Shown: positions 32,719-43,233, counted from the first letter of the stretch. The stretch: DNA of 64,000 nucleotides from Phaseolus vulgaris (GCF_000499845.2 NW_027174126.1:1-64000), one strand, 5' to 3'. Notes: a model not told the origin generated them from the sequence alone. A program made the numbers and translations.

Positions 32719-32815
32719 GTGGAAAACTTGAAATCACCGAACCAAAGCTTGAACGAACGATGGAAAACTTGAAATCACCGAACAAAAGCTTGAATGAACG
32801 GTGGAAAATGGTTGC
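32719..32815. repeat. Short tandem repeat in Tat leader, unit about 42 bp
   Basis: GGTGGAAAACTTGAAATCAC and GATGGAAAACTTGAAATCAC start successive units about 42 bp apart, and a third begins GGTGGAAAATGG. Similar words occur in the leader at 23,846-24,241. Confidence 0.6.
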
Positions 32816-32887
32816 ACCAGCACACAACTACACAGAAACTACAGAAACCCCAAGAACTCACGCTGTGGATGGGGACAGGTTTACACA

Positions 32888-32907
32888 GCCCCACGGTGGG
32901 CGCCTGA
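32888..32907 (-). other. Primer-binding region of the minus-strand Tat element
   Basis: Element strand TCAGGCGCCCACCGTGGGGC directly after the LTR end GGATCA, identical to 25,027-25,046. Confidence 0.65.
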
Positions 32908-33861
32908 TGATCCTGCCTGTTGACCAGAACGCAAGAGCCTCGCCTCGTCAAAGGTGTTCTTCCTCTGGATCGACTTTGCACCACACTAGCTTCCGTCCGT
33001 CACCTCGATTCACCTCAAGAACCTGCAAAAGACAGAGTGGCGCCGCTGCGGCCGATCGCGCTCCGACGCTCAAGTCAGTGACTGAACCACCAAAATACTA
33101 AGAGAAAAACTAAGAACTCCAGGAACCGTGCAATGTTCTCTCTCAGCGTACTCAATTTCTCTCAAGCGTAAAGAAGTGTTCTAAACGCGCGTACCTCAGA
33201 AGTTCGTTAGAATCTCTTATATACCTGTGCACTTTTTCTCTCCTAACGGTTGCACATCTGAACACGTGGCACGCATCCAGCTATACACGCGTCACCATCC
33301 GGAGCGTCCTCTGCTTGAGCGTGACTTCTTACTCTTCAGGCTTATGCGACTAAGTTATCCATGCAAGGAGTAACTCGGTGTATAGCTGCCTTGGAGCGCG
33401 ATCTTTTCTGTATGGTGAGTACGGGGTGCCGCTATGCACACCTTCCCTGTGGTCTCGCCGGCCGCCATCATGATCTGCTTCACTTGCTTCACCGTGCATG
33501 TCCTGGTAAGTTGTTCCCTGGCCTCAACCTCTGGCTAGCTAGGGAATGATCATCTAATAACTTCATCCTTCGCACTCGTGCCCTTCGAAAGCCTTGAACA
33601 AGCTTTCCTGATCTCTCGGCGATGTCCTCCTCTCGGCGATCTCTGATCACTTGGTCGCCTGGGTTCGCATCCGGCGACTACGACACAAACCTGGTGACCG
33701 CCGGTTTAGATATGCCAGAGATCGGGTCATGCCAACTTAACGATTGGCGACTACACAAGCCCCCCCGACTTCCTTCCCTTCCACCAGCCAGGTGTCCCGT
33801 TCAACACGCCTATATTATCGCTTGTTGCCACGTCATCACTTCCGACTACCTGGGCGGTACA
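32908..33861 (-). repeat. Tat 5' LTR, minus orientation (954 bp)
   Basis: Element strand starts TGTACCGCCCAGGTAGTCGG at 33,861 and ends AGGCAGGATCA at 32,908. TATATAA lies at 33,218-33,224. Longer than its relatives (785 and 819 bp), so indels separate them. Confidence 0.85.
33218..33224 (-). promoter_or_regulatory. LTR TATA box
   Basis: Element strand GGTATATAAGAG. Confidence 0.6.
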
Positions 33862-34165
33862 GGGACCAACGCCTCCAGAATCTCCTGCGAGAATGGCATG
33901 GAAAACTCCCTTGGGGGGTGAGACGTTTGGTCTCATCTGGGTCGCGTTGCCCTTGGTTGTTGCGCATACCGCGACGTAATTCCTCGTTTGTGCGATGAAA
34001 CTCTTCATTTCTCACCTGAGAGGCCGCAAGATCCGCTTGCATGCGTTCTTGCTCCGCCCTCGATTCTGCCATTTCATCCTGCAGCCCCTGCACCATGGCC
34101 ATGACCTGCTGCATGGTCATTTCCTCGCTCGTAGCGCGCGTTGGACCTTGTCTCGTGGCCCTCAT
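33862..34165 (-). pseudogene. Tat gag N-terminal fragment (second subfamily)
   Basis: MRATRQGPTRATSEEMTMQQ, then a coiled-coil segment (ESRAEQERMQADLAASQVRN). It has the same organisation as the MRKMRSN type but is clearly diverged, so it is a different Tat subfamily. It is truncated by the LTR start at 33,861. Confidence 0.65.
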
Positions 34166-34255
34166 TCTTTGACCTTTTCTCTGAATTTCTCCTGTTGTTA
34201 TGGTAGCTCTGATAAACTCTCCAGAATTGTTGTGATGGGACTGATGTTTTAAATC

Positions 34256-34275
34256 GCCCCACGGTGGGCGCCAAA
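34256..34275 (-). other. Primer-binding region of the Tat fragment
   Basis: Element strand TTTGGCGCCCACCGTGGGGC after the LTR end GGCAGGAACA. Confidence 0.65.
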
Positions 34276-34618
34276 TGTTCCTGCCGGTTGACCTGGTACG
34301 TCTTTCTGTTCAACCTTGCCCGTTTGCTAGGGACACCCTTTTCTGGTAATCTGCGAACACCTGCAAAGAAGTGAACAAATGGGCGCCCTAGCGGCCGTTT
34401 GCACTCCGACGCTCAAGTCAGCTAACAAGAAACATCAAAACTCTGCACCTTCGTATCGGAGCACCGTCAAAGACGCTCTGAAGGTGGTAAAGAACTGTAT
34501 ATTGTGTGTTGTTTTCTGGTTTTGGCAAACAATCCTTCTCTAGTCCCTTGTGCGTAACCTGAGGGCTCTTACAAGCAACTATAGTGTGTTATGGGGAAAA
34601 TTTGCCAAAGGTCCGACC
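34276..34618 (-). repeat. Partial Tat LTR (3' part)
   Basis: Contains the AAACGGCCGCTAGGGCGCCC block (element strand) like the 8,540 region. The upstream part of the LTR is missing beyond the CRM LTR at 34,619. Confidence 0.7.
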
Positions 34619-35304
34619 TGATGGCATTTTCATGAAGGTCTTCTTGAATCATGTAAGAAAATGGTGCGGAAGCTATGAAGGTGTGTGTGCAAGATCCTCC
34701 TAAGAGTGATGTTGATCTTGAAGGTGCATGATAGGTATGATTATAGGGAGGTTAGGCCAGCCCAAGAAAAGGTGAAGGATGTGAAGTTTAGAGCCTAGAA
34801 TTCTAGGAGAAGCAAAGCTTGCCACAAAATGGCCGCATAACTTTACTCACAATAAACTTCCAAATAGAAGGTGTAGGCTTTCCTATTTATAAGCTACATG
34901 GCCGTGGAAACTAAGCTAATAGCTAATGAAATGAAAGCCAAATGAAATGCAAATCACCAAGCACATGGCACATGTGCTCATGACCGACCAAAACCAAGAG
35001 TTTCTAGAAAGTTCACTCAAATATGCTTTCTACACTACTCTAATTACTAAGCACCCCTAATGGGCCTCCATGTAACATGTACAAGGCTTTCTCTCTTCCA
35101 TCCGTGGCTTAATTCAATTGGGCATGAATGTGCTTAGCCATTGATCTTGTAATTGGTCCTAGACGGTCTAAGTCTCCCCCTAGACGCTCCATGTGTAGCC
35201 TCCCCTCTTCACGTCCTAGACGCTCCTTCCTTGGGTCTAGACGCTCATCATGGTCTAGCTTTGGGTCTTGGCTTTCATGGTGGGATGTGCTTGGCCCTCC
35301 TCCA
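34619..35304 (-). repeat. 3' LTR of CRM element (686 bp)
   Basis: Element strand starts TGGAGGAGGGCCAAGC and ends AAAATGCCATCA. TATA box at 34,884-34,891. More diverged from the 13.7 and 19.1 kb LTRs than those two are from each other. Confidence 0.85.
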
Positions 35305-36263
35305 TCATCCCCTCCCCCTTGGAAAGGATTTGTCCTCAAATCCAGCTCGTCATCGTCATTGATACCTACAAATGGAGAAAGATCAATTACATTAAAAGTG
35401 TCATGAACTCCATATTCAAGAGGTAGGTCCAATTTATATGCATTGTTATTGACTCGCTTGAGGACTTGAAAGGGTCCATCACCTCGGGGACTTAGTTTGG
35501 ACTTCCTTTGAGTTGGAAATTTATCTTTGCGAAGGTGACGCCAAACTAAGTCTCCTTCCTCAAAAATTATTTCTTTCTTCCCTTTATTGTTGTATTTTGT
35601 GTACTTCTCATTTTGTTCTTGTATTTGGAGTTTAATCTTCTCATGCATTTTTTTTACAAAGTCGGCCTTGATTACTCCATCCTTATGCACAAAATCTTGT
35701 GGATTAGGAAGAGGTATCAAATCCATGGGTGTGAGAGGATTAAAACCATATACTACTTCAAAAGGAGAAGCATTAGTAGTTTTGTGAACTACTTTATTGT
35801 AAGCAAATTCAATGTGGGGAAGATACTCATCCCAAGATTTATGGTTGCCCTTCATGATAACCCTAAGCATAGTCCCAAGAGATCTATTGACTACTTCGGT
35901 TTGACCATCCGTTTGAGGATGACAAGAAGTTGAAAATTGTACTCTTGTTCCAAGTTTGCCCCAAAGAGTTTTCCAAAAGTGGCTGATAAACTTGGGATCT
36001 CTATCGGATACTATACTTCTAGGGAGACCATGAAGTCTCACCACTTCTCTAAAGAAGAGTCTAGAAATATTTTGAGCATCATCTACCTTGTAGCATGGAA
36101 TAAAATGGGACATTTTGCTAAAACGGTCCACTACCACAAAGATAGAGTCATGGCCTCTTGCAGTTCTAGGAAGTCCTAAAATGAAATCCATGCTAATGTC
36201 TTCCCAAGTAGCATTTGCAATCGGCAAAGGGGTGTAGAGTCCATGAGGCATTGTTCTAGACAT
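35109..36263 (-). pseudogene. CRM integrase (core, C-terminal domain and tail into the LTR)
   Basis: 384 open codons. Core motifs are [30 protein letters not shown] and [10 protein letters not shown], then [15 protein letters not shown] and the C-terminal [16 protein letters not shown]. The tail passes through the polypurine tract ([14 protein letters not shown]) and runs 196 bp into the 3' LTR with ERLD/ERLG repeats. A stretched integrase tail overlapping the 3' LTR is a known CRM property and in some groups holds a centromere-targeting motif. Two stops (CAA to TAA and TCA to TAA) in the zinc finger between 36,240 and 36,300 separate it from the upstream pol. Confidence 0.85.
35305..35322 (-). 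other. Polypurine tract of CRM element
   Basis: Element strand CCAAGGGGGAGGGGATGA before the LTR start, inside the integrase coding frame. Confidence 0.7.
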
Positions 36264-36299
36264 TGCTTTTAAACATTAGATGCATCTAGAACAATGTCT

Positions 36300-38045
36300 T
36301 TAGACATCTTTCCTCATGTGTGGCCAACAAAATTTTGCTTTTAAAAGGTCCAGAGTCTTATCAACTCCAAAATGGCCCATGAGTCCCCCCTCATGTGATT
36401 CTTTAACAAGGAGTTTCCTATGTGTTCCTTGGGGAATGCAAAGTTTTCCCTCTTTAAAAAGATATCCCTCGGACACATAGTAACCTCCTTGCGCTCTATG
36501 TAGACATTGGGCATAGATGGATGAGAGTTCTTGATCTTCTTGGTAAAGCTCTCTTATGTGTTCAAATCCAAGAATTTGGGCACCCAATTTTGAAAAGAGT
36601 GTATGCCGTCTTGAAAGAGCATCGGCCACAGTATTGGTGCTTCCTTTCTTGTATTTGATTACATAAAGAAATTGTTCAAGAAATTCCATACATTTAGCAT
36701 GTCTCTTGTTGAGCTTGTGTTGGCCCTTTAAATATTTTAAAGACTCGTGATAACTATGGATGACAAATTCTTTGGACTCAAGGTAGTGTTCCCAAGTCTT
36801 TAGGGCTCGCACAAGAGCATAGAGCTCTTTGTCATAGGTGGGGTAGTTGAGGGTGGCACCATGGAGTTTTTCACTAAAATAAGCAATGGGGTGTCCACCT
36901 TGCAACAAAACCACCCCTATGCCTACCCCCAATGCATCACACTCTATCTCAAAAGTTTTGGAAAAATTTGGGAGAGATAGAATTGGTGCATTGGTGAGTT
37001 GAGCATTTAGCCTTTGGAAGGCTTGCTCATGCTTTTCATTCCAACAAAATGCAACATCTTTTTTAACAAGTTCATTCAAAGGAGAAGCTAGACTAGAAAA
37101 ATTAGGCACAAACCTTCTATAGAAGCTAGCTAACCCATGAAAACTTCTTACATCACTTACATTTTGTAGAGTGGGCCACTCGCGGATGGCTTTGATTTTC
37201 TCGGGATCTACATGCACCCCCTTTTTGTTTACTATAAAGCCTAAGAAAACTACACTATCTACACAAAAGGTACACTTATCCCTATTTGCAAAAAGACTAT
37301 TTTTTCTAAGCACTAGAAGAACTTCCCTAAGGTGACTTAGATGGTCTTCTAGGGTTTTACTATATACTAAGATATCATCAAAATAAACTACTACATATTT
37401 ACCTATACAATCCCTCAAGGTGTGATTCATAAGCCTCATGAATGTACTTGGGGCGTTAGTAAGCCCAAAGGGCATCACCAACCACTCATATAATCCAAAT
37501 TTGGTCTTAAAAGCAGTTTTCCACTCATCACCCTCCTTGATTCGAATTTGGTGATATCCACTTTTAAGGTCAATTTTGGAGAATAGAGTTGACCCATGCA
37601 ATTCATCAAGCATATCGTCAAGCCTTGGGATTGGATGCCTATACTTGATGGTGATGTTGTTGATTGCTCGAACATCACAACACATGCGCCATTTTCCATC
37701 CTTTTTGGGCACCAACAAGACAGGTACAACACAAGGGCTTAGGCTCTTTTGAACCCAACCCTTCTCCAACAAGTCTTGAACTTGTGATTCTATCTCCTTT
37801 GTTTCCTCGGGGTTGGTTCTATAAGCAGGCCTATTTGGTAGGCTTGCCCCCGGAATGAAGTCAATTTGATGTTCTATACCTCTAAGGGGAGGAAGCCCAA
37901 TGGGACCCTCATTAGAGAATAGATCTTCAAATTCACTTAAAAGGTTTTCTAATTTAGGAGGTAAATTCATAAGTTCACTACTAGTGGCAGTGCATGTAAG
38001 TGCTCCTTTACAAAAGATAAGGCTTGGTTGTTCAACAAGAAGCAA
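36300..38045 (-). pseudogene. CRM reverse transcriptase, RNase H and start of integrase
   Basis: 581 open codons. RT includes [55 protein letters not shown] and YFDDILVYS. RNase H follows ([13 protein letters not shown]). Its second catalytic position is damaged: VIHSYHESL here against VIHSDHESL at 11,549-11,575, an Asp to Tyr change. ADALSRRH is intact. Integrase begins with [15 protein letters not shown] and breaks at RKDV*. Confidence 0.87.
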
Positions 38046-38146
38046 ATTTTCAAAAACGTTTTCAAGAGGCTTTTCTTGTTGACCAACCTTGTGGGATGGA
38101 ACACTCTTCTCCCACGCCTTCCTATCCCTAAGGATTTTCTCTTTTT

Positions 38147-38393
38147 CTAGCGCTTTTTTTTTTTTTCCTCATCCCTCTTTTGCTTCATTTGTATTTGGTC
38201 TTTTACCACTTGAGAATGTGGTAAAGGACTAAGTACAAACTTTTTATACTTGTGGGTGAAGGAAATCTCGTTAGTGAGACCATCATGCAAGGTTTTCTTA
38301 TCAAATTGCCATGGTCTCCCTAATAAGATATGACAAGCTTCCATAGGTACTACATCACATAAAACCTTATCTTTGTAGTTCCCTATGGAAAAC
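38147..38393 (-). pseudogene. CRM protease end fragment
   Basis: Encodes FSIGNYKDKVLCDVVPMEAC and GRPWQFDKKTLHDGL as in the 14,854-17,262 ORF. It is out of frame with RT by an indel in a run of A near 38,155-38,167 (element strand). The active-site part and gag are missing beyond the junction with the Tat element. Confidence 0.75.
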
Positions 38394-40424
38394 TTGAAAG
38401 TGCTGGTGGTGGTGATGACCAACCTCCCTATACAGAAAGTGCTGCAGAAGCCGGATGTGGCGGGAAGAATGGTGCGCTGGGCGGTAGAACTGTCGGAATT
38501 CGACATCCAGTATGAGCCTAGAGGATCCATCAAAGGGCAGGTGTACGCAGATTTTATAGCGGAACTTTCGCTCGGAGGTGAACAAGAGGTGGAGGTGAGT
38601 TCGCAATGGCTGCTCTCGGTTGATGGCTCTTCCAACCAACAAGGGAGCGGTGCGAGAATAGTCTTGGAGGGACCCGACGGCATATTGATCAAGCAGGCCC
38701 TGCGCTTCGCCTTCAAGGCAAGTAACAATCAGGCAGAATATGAAGCCCTGATAGCAGGAATGCTCCTGGCCAAGGAGATGGGCGCACAGAACCTCCTGGT
38801 GAAGAGCGACTCCCAGCTGATTACGGGGCAGGTGTCGGGTGAGTTCCAGGCGAAGGACCCACAGATGGCAGCGTACCTGAAATACGTCCAGTTGTTGAAG
38901 GGAGCATTCAACGCTCTTGAGCTGATACATGTCCCGAGGGAGCAGAATGCCAGAGCTGACCTGCTTGCAAAGCTGGCCAGCTCAGGCAAGGGGGGTAGAC
39001 AGAGGACAGTGATCCAGGAGACTCTCAAAGCTCCGCGTAGATTCGTGGAAGACAACAGGGTGGACGTCCTCCAGATTTATACATCCAGGGGAAGGCTGAG
39101 GAGTCATTGCTCCTTGACCCAAGATACGCAGAGGGCGCCCCGCATCAGCATGTACGCGGGTGTGCCTGAAGAAGAGCAGATGCAGGTATGCGTTCTGGCC
39201 AGGGGAGACACCTGGATGACGCCCTACAAGCGATACCTGGCGGATGGGGCTCTCCCAGTGGAGCCTGAAGAAGGTAAAAAAGTCAAAAGAAATGCCGCAA
39301 GATATACTTTGGTGGATGGGGTGCTGTTCAGGCACGGTTTCACTCACCCTATCCTAACATGCGTCAGCGGCGATGAGTGCACCAGGATAATGGCGGAACT
39401 ACACGAGGGCATCTGCGGGAGCCACGTAGGGGGAAGATCCTTAGCCTCCAAGGTAATACGCGCAGGTTTCTTCTGGCCAACAGTAAAAGAGGACTGCGCA
39501 CGGCATGCCCAGCGGTGTAGGCAATGCCAAAAGCACGCCGACTGGCACAAGGCGCCGCCAGAAGATTTGCGATCCATATACAGCCCGTGGCCTTTCCATA
39601 CGTGGGGAATCGACATCCTGGGCCCCCCACTGGCAATCAGGCAGATGAAGTATTTGATTGTTGCCATCGAATGGATAGAGGCGGAGCCCGTGGCACAAAT
39701 CACAGCGCACAAAGTACAACATTTTGTGTGGAAGAACATTGTGTGCCGTTTTGGCGTACCTAGGCGGCTGATATCCGACAACGGAACCCAATTCGCCAGT
39801 CAACAGTTGAGAAACCTATGTGCTGAGGTAGGCATTAAACAGGTGTTTGCATCAGTTGAGCACCCCCAGACTAATGGGCAGATAGAATCAGCAAACAGAG
39901 TTCTGCTGAGGGGGTTAAAAAGAAGGTTAGAGAAAGCCAAAGGGGCGTGGGCGGAAGAGGTACCAAGGATCGTATGGGCATATCACACCACGCCCCAATC
40001 CTCTACTATGGAGACGCCTTTCAGTTTGGTTTACGGGTCAGACGCGATGATCCCGGTAGAAATACATGAGAGCTCGCCACGTTTTCAAAACTTTGTGGCG
40101 GAGGAATCCAATGAAGAGAGGCGGGTAAACCTGGATCTGCTAGACGAGGCCAGGGAAGAAGCTAGAATAAAAGCTGAAGCGACGAAGAGAAGAGTAGAGC
40201 GGCAATATAGCTCTAAGGTAAAGCCGCGACAGTTTCAGGTCGGCGACCTAGTGATGAGGAAAGCTCACCCATACGAGTTGGAGAATAAGCTGTCTCCCAA
40301 ATGGACCGGACCCTTCAGAGTTACTGAGTCTAAGGGCAACGGTTCGTACAACCTAGAGACTTTGGATGGAGGTCCTATTCCGTGCAGTTGGAATGCAGCC
40401 AACTTAAAATTTTATTTCAGTTGA
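38385..40424 (+). pseudogene. Tat pol fragment: RNase H, second RNase H, integrase (open, 5' truncated)
   Basis: Open for 679 codons, starting at the chimeric junction, so the first few residues come from the CRM side. The second RNase H motifs are VDGSSNQQGSG, AEYEALIAG, KSDSQLITG and ARADLLAKL. The integrase finger HEGICGSHVGG and CRQC, and the core residues WGIDILGP, SDNGTQF and NGQIESAN, are kept. Two small in-frame losses compared with the sisters lie in the core: GPPLAIRQMKY (one residue short) and VAIEWIEAEPV (lacking the YFTK of IEYFTKW). It ends with NLKFYFS. It is the only intact linker in the window between RNase H and integrase and shows what the stops at 4,552-4,611 replaced. Confidence 0.85.
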
Positions 40425-40582
40425 CTTATGTAAGCAGTTATGTAACAATTTAGTTGAAGGGGACGCTCTTTTTCCCTCTCGGGGGTTTTTTAATGAGGTC
40501 ACCCTAATAAAAGGTAAAACCAATTTGAGAAAAAGAAGTGCCTTGGTTTTTAGCCTGTATCTTTCTCCGTTTGAAGTAAGGT

Positions 40583-40745
40583 AAGGCGTCGCCAAGAAAG
40601 AAGGCGTCGCCAAGAAAGAAGGCGTCGTCAAGAAAGAATGCGTCGCCAAGAAAGAGGGCGTCGCCCAGAAAGAAGGCGTCGCCAAGAAAAAGGGCGTCGC
40701 CTAGGTCAAGGCGTCGTCAGGAAAAAAGGCGTCGCCTGGATGGAG
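40583..40745. repeat. 18-bp minisatellite, about 9 copies
   Basis: Consensus AAGGCGTCGCCAAGAAAG. The first two copies are identical and the last ones drift (CCTAGGTC, CCTGGATGG). It sits in the spacer between pol and the antisense ORF. The core GGCGTCGCC recurs at 42,470-42,550 and in the LTR at 46,318-46,430. Confidence 0.9.
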
Positions 40746-40928
40746 GCGGCCGTTGATGAACAGGGCGAAGGAAAGCGCACAATATGCGAAATATATGCAG
40801 AGTAAAGTGACGTTGCAAAAATCAATTGATATAGAAAAGGTTGGTGTTACAAACAATGTCCAATACAATCGAAGTAGCCCGAATGGGGCGAATATTACAA
40901 CTCATGCAAGTCACAAAAGAGCCACTTT

Positions 40929-41894
40929 TCAGTGGTCATCAGGATCAGCACTAGAGGAAGGCGAAGCCCCTTTTCCAACCCGCAGAGCTCGAGTAAGTCG
41001 TGTCCTCCTTTCTTGGTTTATTTTCGAACCTGCACCAAGGGAGATAAATGTGTCAGAGATACCATGAGGCAAAACACGCACGAACAGAAAACAACAAAGG
41101 CCGGAGTTTCTAGGGCAGCGACTCTTACCTATGTACTTTTCGAGAGTCCCAACGTTGAATTCCACACTGATCAAAGTGGCAGAGTCAAAACCTCCCGCCT
41201 CAGCAAGAATCTGGCAAGCTATTTGATCACTTGGAGCCAGCTTCTTGAAGGGTTTGGTTTTGAGGGCCCTTGTCTCTCTCACCCAGTACAGCGGAAACCC
41301 ATCCAGAGCGTCGGGAACAAGGTCAGTACAGCAGATCTTGAAGAACCGGCCTTTCCACCCGGTGAATGAGCTTTGGAAGGGTGTGAAGAGAACTCTCCCA
41401 GGTACGTTACTGAGAGTTACCCAGAGGTTGTGTCTCTGCCTCTTCACCTCAAAGAAGTGAAGAAAGAGGTCAACCGAGGGTGCACAACCCAGAAACCCGA
41501 AGAGAATGTCGAAGGCTTTGACGAAGGCCCAGCTATTGGGGTATAACTGGCCCGGAGCAACGTTGATCTCCGTTAGCAGTTCCTTCTCAAACCAGGACAA
41601 GGGTAGGCGCACTCCGATGGTCTTGAACACCACCTGGTAAAAGTAAAAGAAAGGGACCCCTTCGTTGGCCCGTTCGTCTCCACATACTGGCTCCCCTAGA
41701 GTGCAAGGGAGCACAGCGATGTCGTCGTCATGCCTCCTCGCGAAGGCCCGGTGGTCATAAGAACACGAATCCCCTTTGTGCTCCCTTATGGCCCTGGTAG
41801 CGAGTAAGCATGAACACTCATCAAGAAGTTCACTCGAGGCCCAAGGGTATAAGTCCTTGGGACTGACCCTGGACGAAGCAGCATGAGAAGACAT
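40929..41894 (-). CDS. Short antisense extra ORF of Tat element (gypsy-associated domain), one intron
   Basis: Exon 1 41,894-41,129 starts MSSHAASSRV and encodes the domain seen at 50-886: LYPWASSELLDECSCLL, LPLSWFEKELLTEINVAP, WAFVKAFDILFG, DLFLHFFEVKRQ, GRFFKICC, FPLYWVRE. An intron (41,040-41,128) follows after YIG. The short exon 2 gives a phase-1 join (YIGSKINQERRTRLTR) and ends SADPDDH. It lacks the Pro-rich and coiled-coil parts of the longer copies. There is no internal stop in exon 1. The frame is also open through the intron, so splicing is inferred from conservation, not required. Confidence 0.65.
   Translation of the reverse strand: MSSHAASSRVSPKDLYPWASSELLDECSCLLATRAIREHKGDSCSYDHRAFARRHDDDIAVLPCTLGEPVCGDERANEGVPFFYFYQVVFKTIGVRLPLSWFEKELLTEINVAPGQLYPNSWAFVKAFDILFGFLGCAPSVDLFLHFFEVKRQRHNLWVTLSNVPGRVLFTPFQSSFTGWKGRFFKICCTDLVPDALDGFPLYWVRETRALKTKPFKKLAPSDQIACQILAEAGGFDSATLISVEFNVGTLEKYIGKSRCPRNSGLCCFLFVRVLPHGISDTFISLGAGSKINQERRTRLTRALRVGKGASPSSSADPDDH
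41040..41128 (-). other. Putative 89-bp GT-AG intron in antisense ORF
   Basis: Donor TACATAG|GTAAGAG and acceptor TTGGTGCAG|GTTCG on the minus strand, same place and phase as 44,545-44,728. Confidence 0.65.
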
Positions 41895-42407
41895 TCTTTA
41901 ACAAGATCAGGGATTGTCAAGGGTGTAGGGGCTGCCGGAAATGCAAGAGTCGAGCGAGGGGAGCGAATGCTGGAACAACCCTTCGTGAGAAAAGAAAGGG
42001 TGCAAGAAGGAAGGGTGCAAGAAGAGAGAACGTAAGTAGGTTATGAAGAGTGGGAAAATGATGAGGATAGTTTCAGAGTTTGAAGAGTTAAATAAAGCGG
42101 TTAGAGCGCCAAACGACGCGAATGGATGCACCGCACGATCGATCCACGTGGCAGCAGATGGAAGGGTGGCCCTGGCACCCCTGGTTAAACTCAGAACACG
42201 TCGTATCAATAGAATACCTGATGGTACGATGCGCCGTCGAAAGGGGATCAGGGGCACAGTAGGAGTCAGGATCAAATCGAATGACTGGATGTCCCATCAG
42301 CCATACAGAAAGCGCCACGTGGATCAAGTTGAATGACTGAACGTCTCATCAGCTATACAGGGAGCGCCTCGTGGAAGATACGGGAAGGGCCTTGAGCTCT
42401 TCGCTGC

Positions 42408-43233
42408 CCCCAGGCATCGACCAAGCCCAAGGTCAAAGTCAATGTCAAGTTGGGGACGACGCCCAAGGCGACACTAACATGAGACGCCTGAGGCGTCGCC
42501 CAGAATCATAAAGGACGACGCCAGCATGAGACGTCGCGGGCGTCGCCAACCCAAATATCAGCAGGGTCGCCTCCCCGATACCCACAGGTAGGAAAGACTG
42601 TGGAGGGAGACGAAATTGAAGGAGGCAGAGTTAGTTGCTGGCATTATCTCCCCGATACCCACGGGTAGGAAAGACTGTGGAGGGAGATAAGATTGCCAAA
42701 CGCCAGCGAATTGCTGGCAGGGTGTTCCCCGATACCTATGGGAGGGAAAGACCATAGAGGGAACGACTCCCCCCCAAAGCACTCGATGTTTTAGACACCC
42801 GGGGACGATACGGCGCTGCTGTAGCAGGCCTCTCCTTAGGCGTGGGCGCCGGGGGCTAAGGATCAAGGAGAGAACCGTTTTGGTGTTAGAGACACCCCGT
42901 GGACGATACGGCGTCACTAGGTAAGCCTCTCCATGGGCGTGAGGGTTGGCACGCGACCTTTCCCGGTCATACAAGGCCGCCCAACGAAGCGAAAGAAGCA
43001 AGTATAATACAAACAAAACAACCGAAGCACGCGAAGGCAAAGAGCGATGATAAGATCACATAAGCAGAATTTTATATCGCGAAGGCACAAAAGCAGCCAT
43101 ACGAACACCCAAATTTGTAGCAAGAGTATGAATGGTTAAAAGAATTACAAGTTTAACAGGGAAAGGCAAAAGTAAAGGTAAAGTATAAAGGAATTAAGCT
43201 TGAAGGTGAGGGTGGCGGGTAAGAGACAGCGGT
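42408..43233. repeat. LTR-like and spacer sequence with degenerate direct repeats
   Basis: Positions 42,408-42,450 (GGTCAAAGTCAATGTCAAG) resemble the LTR at 46,260-46,310. CCGATACCCACAGGTAGG and close variants occur three times (about 42,576, 42,652 and 42,730) and again in the LTR at 46,462. A second repeat pair around GGACGATACGGCG occurs at 42,804 and 42,901. There is no coding sequence. This is probably a rearranged LTR fused to the pol-distal spacer of a second element copy. Confidence 0.5.

Larger units (their letters stand above)
31591..33861 (-). mobile_element. Internally deleted Tat element, minus strand (LTR, leader, integrase only)
   Basis: Right to left: 5' LTR (33,861-32,908), primer-binding region (32,907-32,888), leader with repeats, then direct joining near 32,710 to the middle of integrase (31,833-32,705) and the conserved post-pol flank (31,722-31,765). 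Gag, protease, RT and RNase H are deleted. The left end is fused to an inverted Tat gag fragment at 31,433. Its LTR is set inside the gag of the element at 33,862-34,618. Confidence 0.75.
33862..34618 (-). mobile_element. Tat element fragment, minus strand (partial 5' LTR, primer site, leader, gag start)
   Basis: The 3' part of an LTR (34,276-34,618) is followed on the minus strand by the primer-binding region (34,256-34,275), a short leader and the gag N-terminus. Gag is cut at 33,861 by the neighbouring Tat LTR, and the LTR is cut at 34,618 by a CRM LTR. Confidence 0.75.
34619..38393 (-). mobile_element. 5'-truncated CRM-type chromovirus, minus strand
   Basis: Contains the 3' LTR (34,619-35,304), polypurine tract, integrase, RNase H, RT and the end of protease. 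It is cut at about 38,393, where a plus-strand Tat RNase H begins (GGAAAACTTGAAAGTGCTGG). It is the most complete CRM pol in the window and the template for recognising the other copies. Confidence 0.88.
38394..42407 (+). mobile_element. 5'-truncated Tat element, plus strand (RNase H to antisense ORF)
   Basis: Begins inside RNase H and continues through the second RNase H and integrase. A minisatellite spacer (40,583-40,745) and a short antisense ORF (40,929-41,894) follow. The non-coding part at 41,895-42,407 ends in CTCTTCGCTG, comparable to the sequence just before the polypurine tract at 46,205. LTR-like sequence starts next. Confidence 0.75.

Noticed and set aside
33361..33998. ORFs in the 33.3-34.0 kb region
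   Set aside because: They fall in a Tat LTR and an opposite-strand gag fragment; none shows conserved residues or a coherent start.
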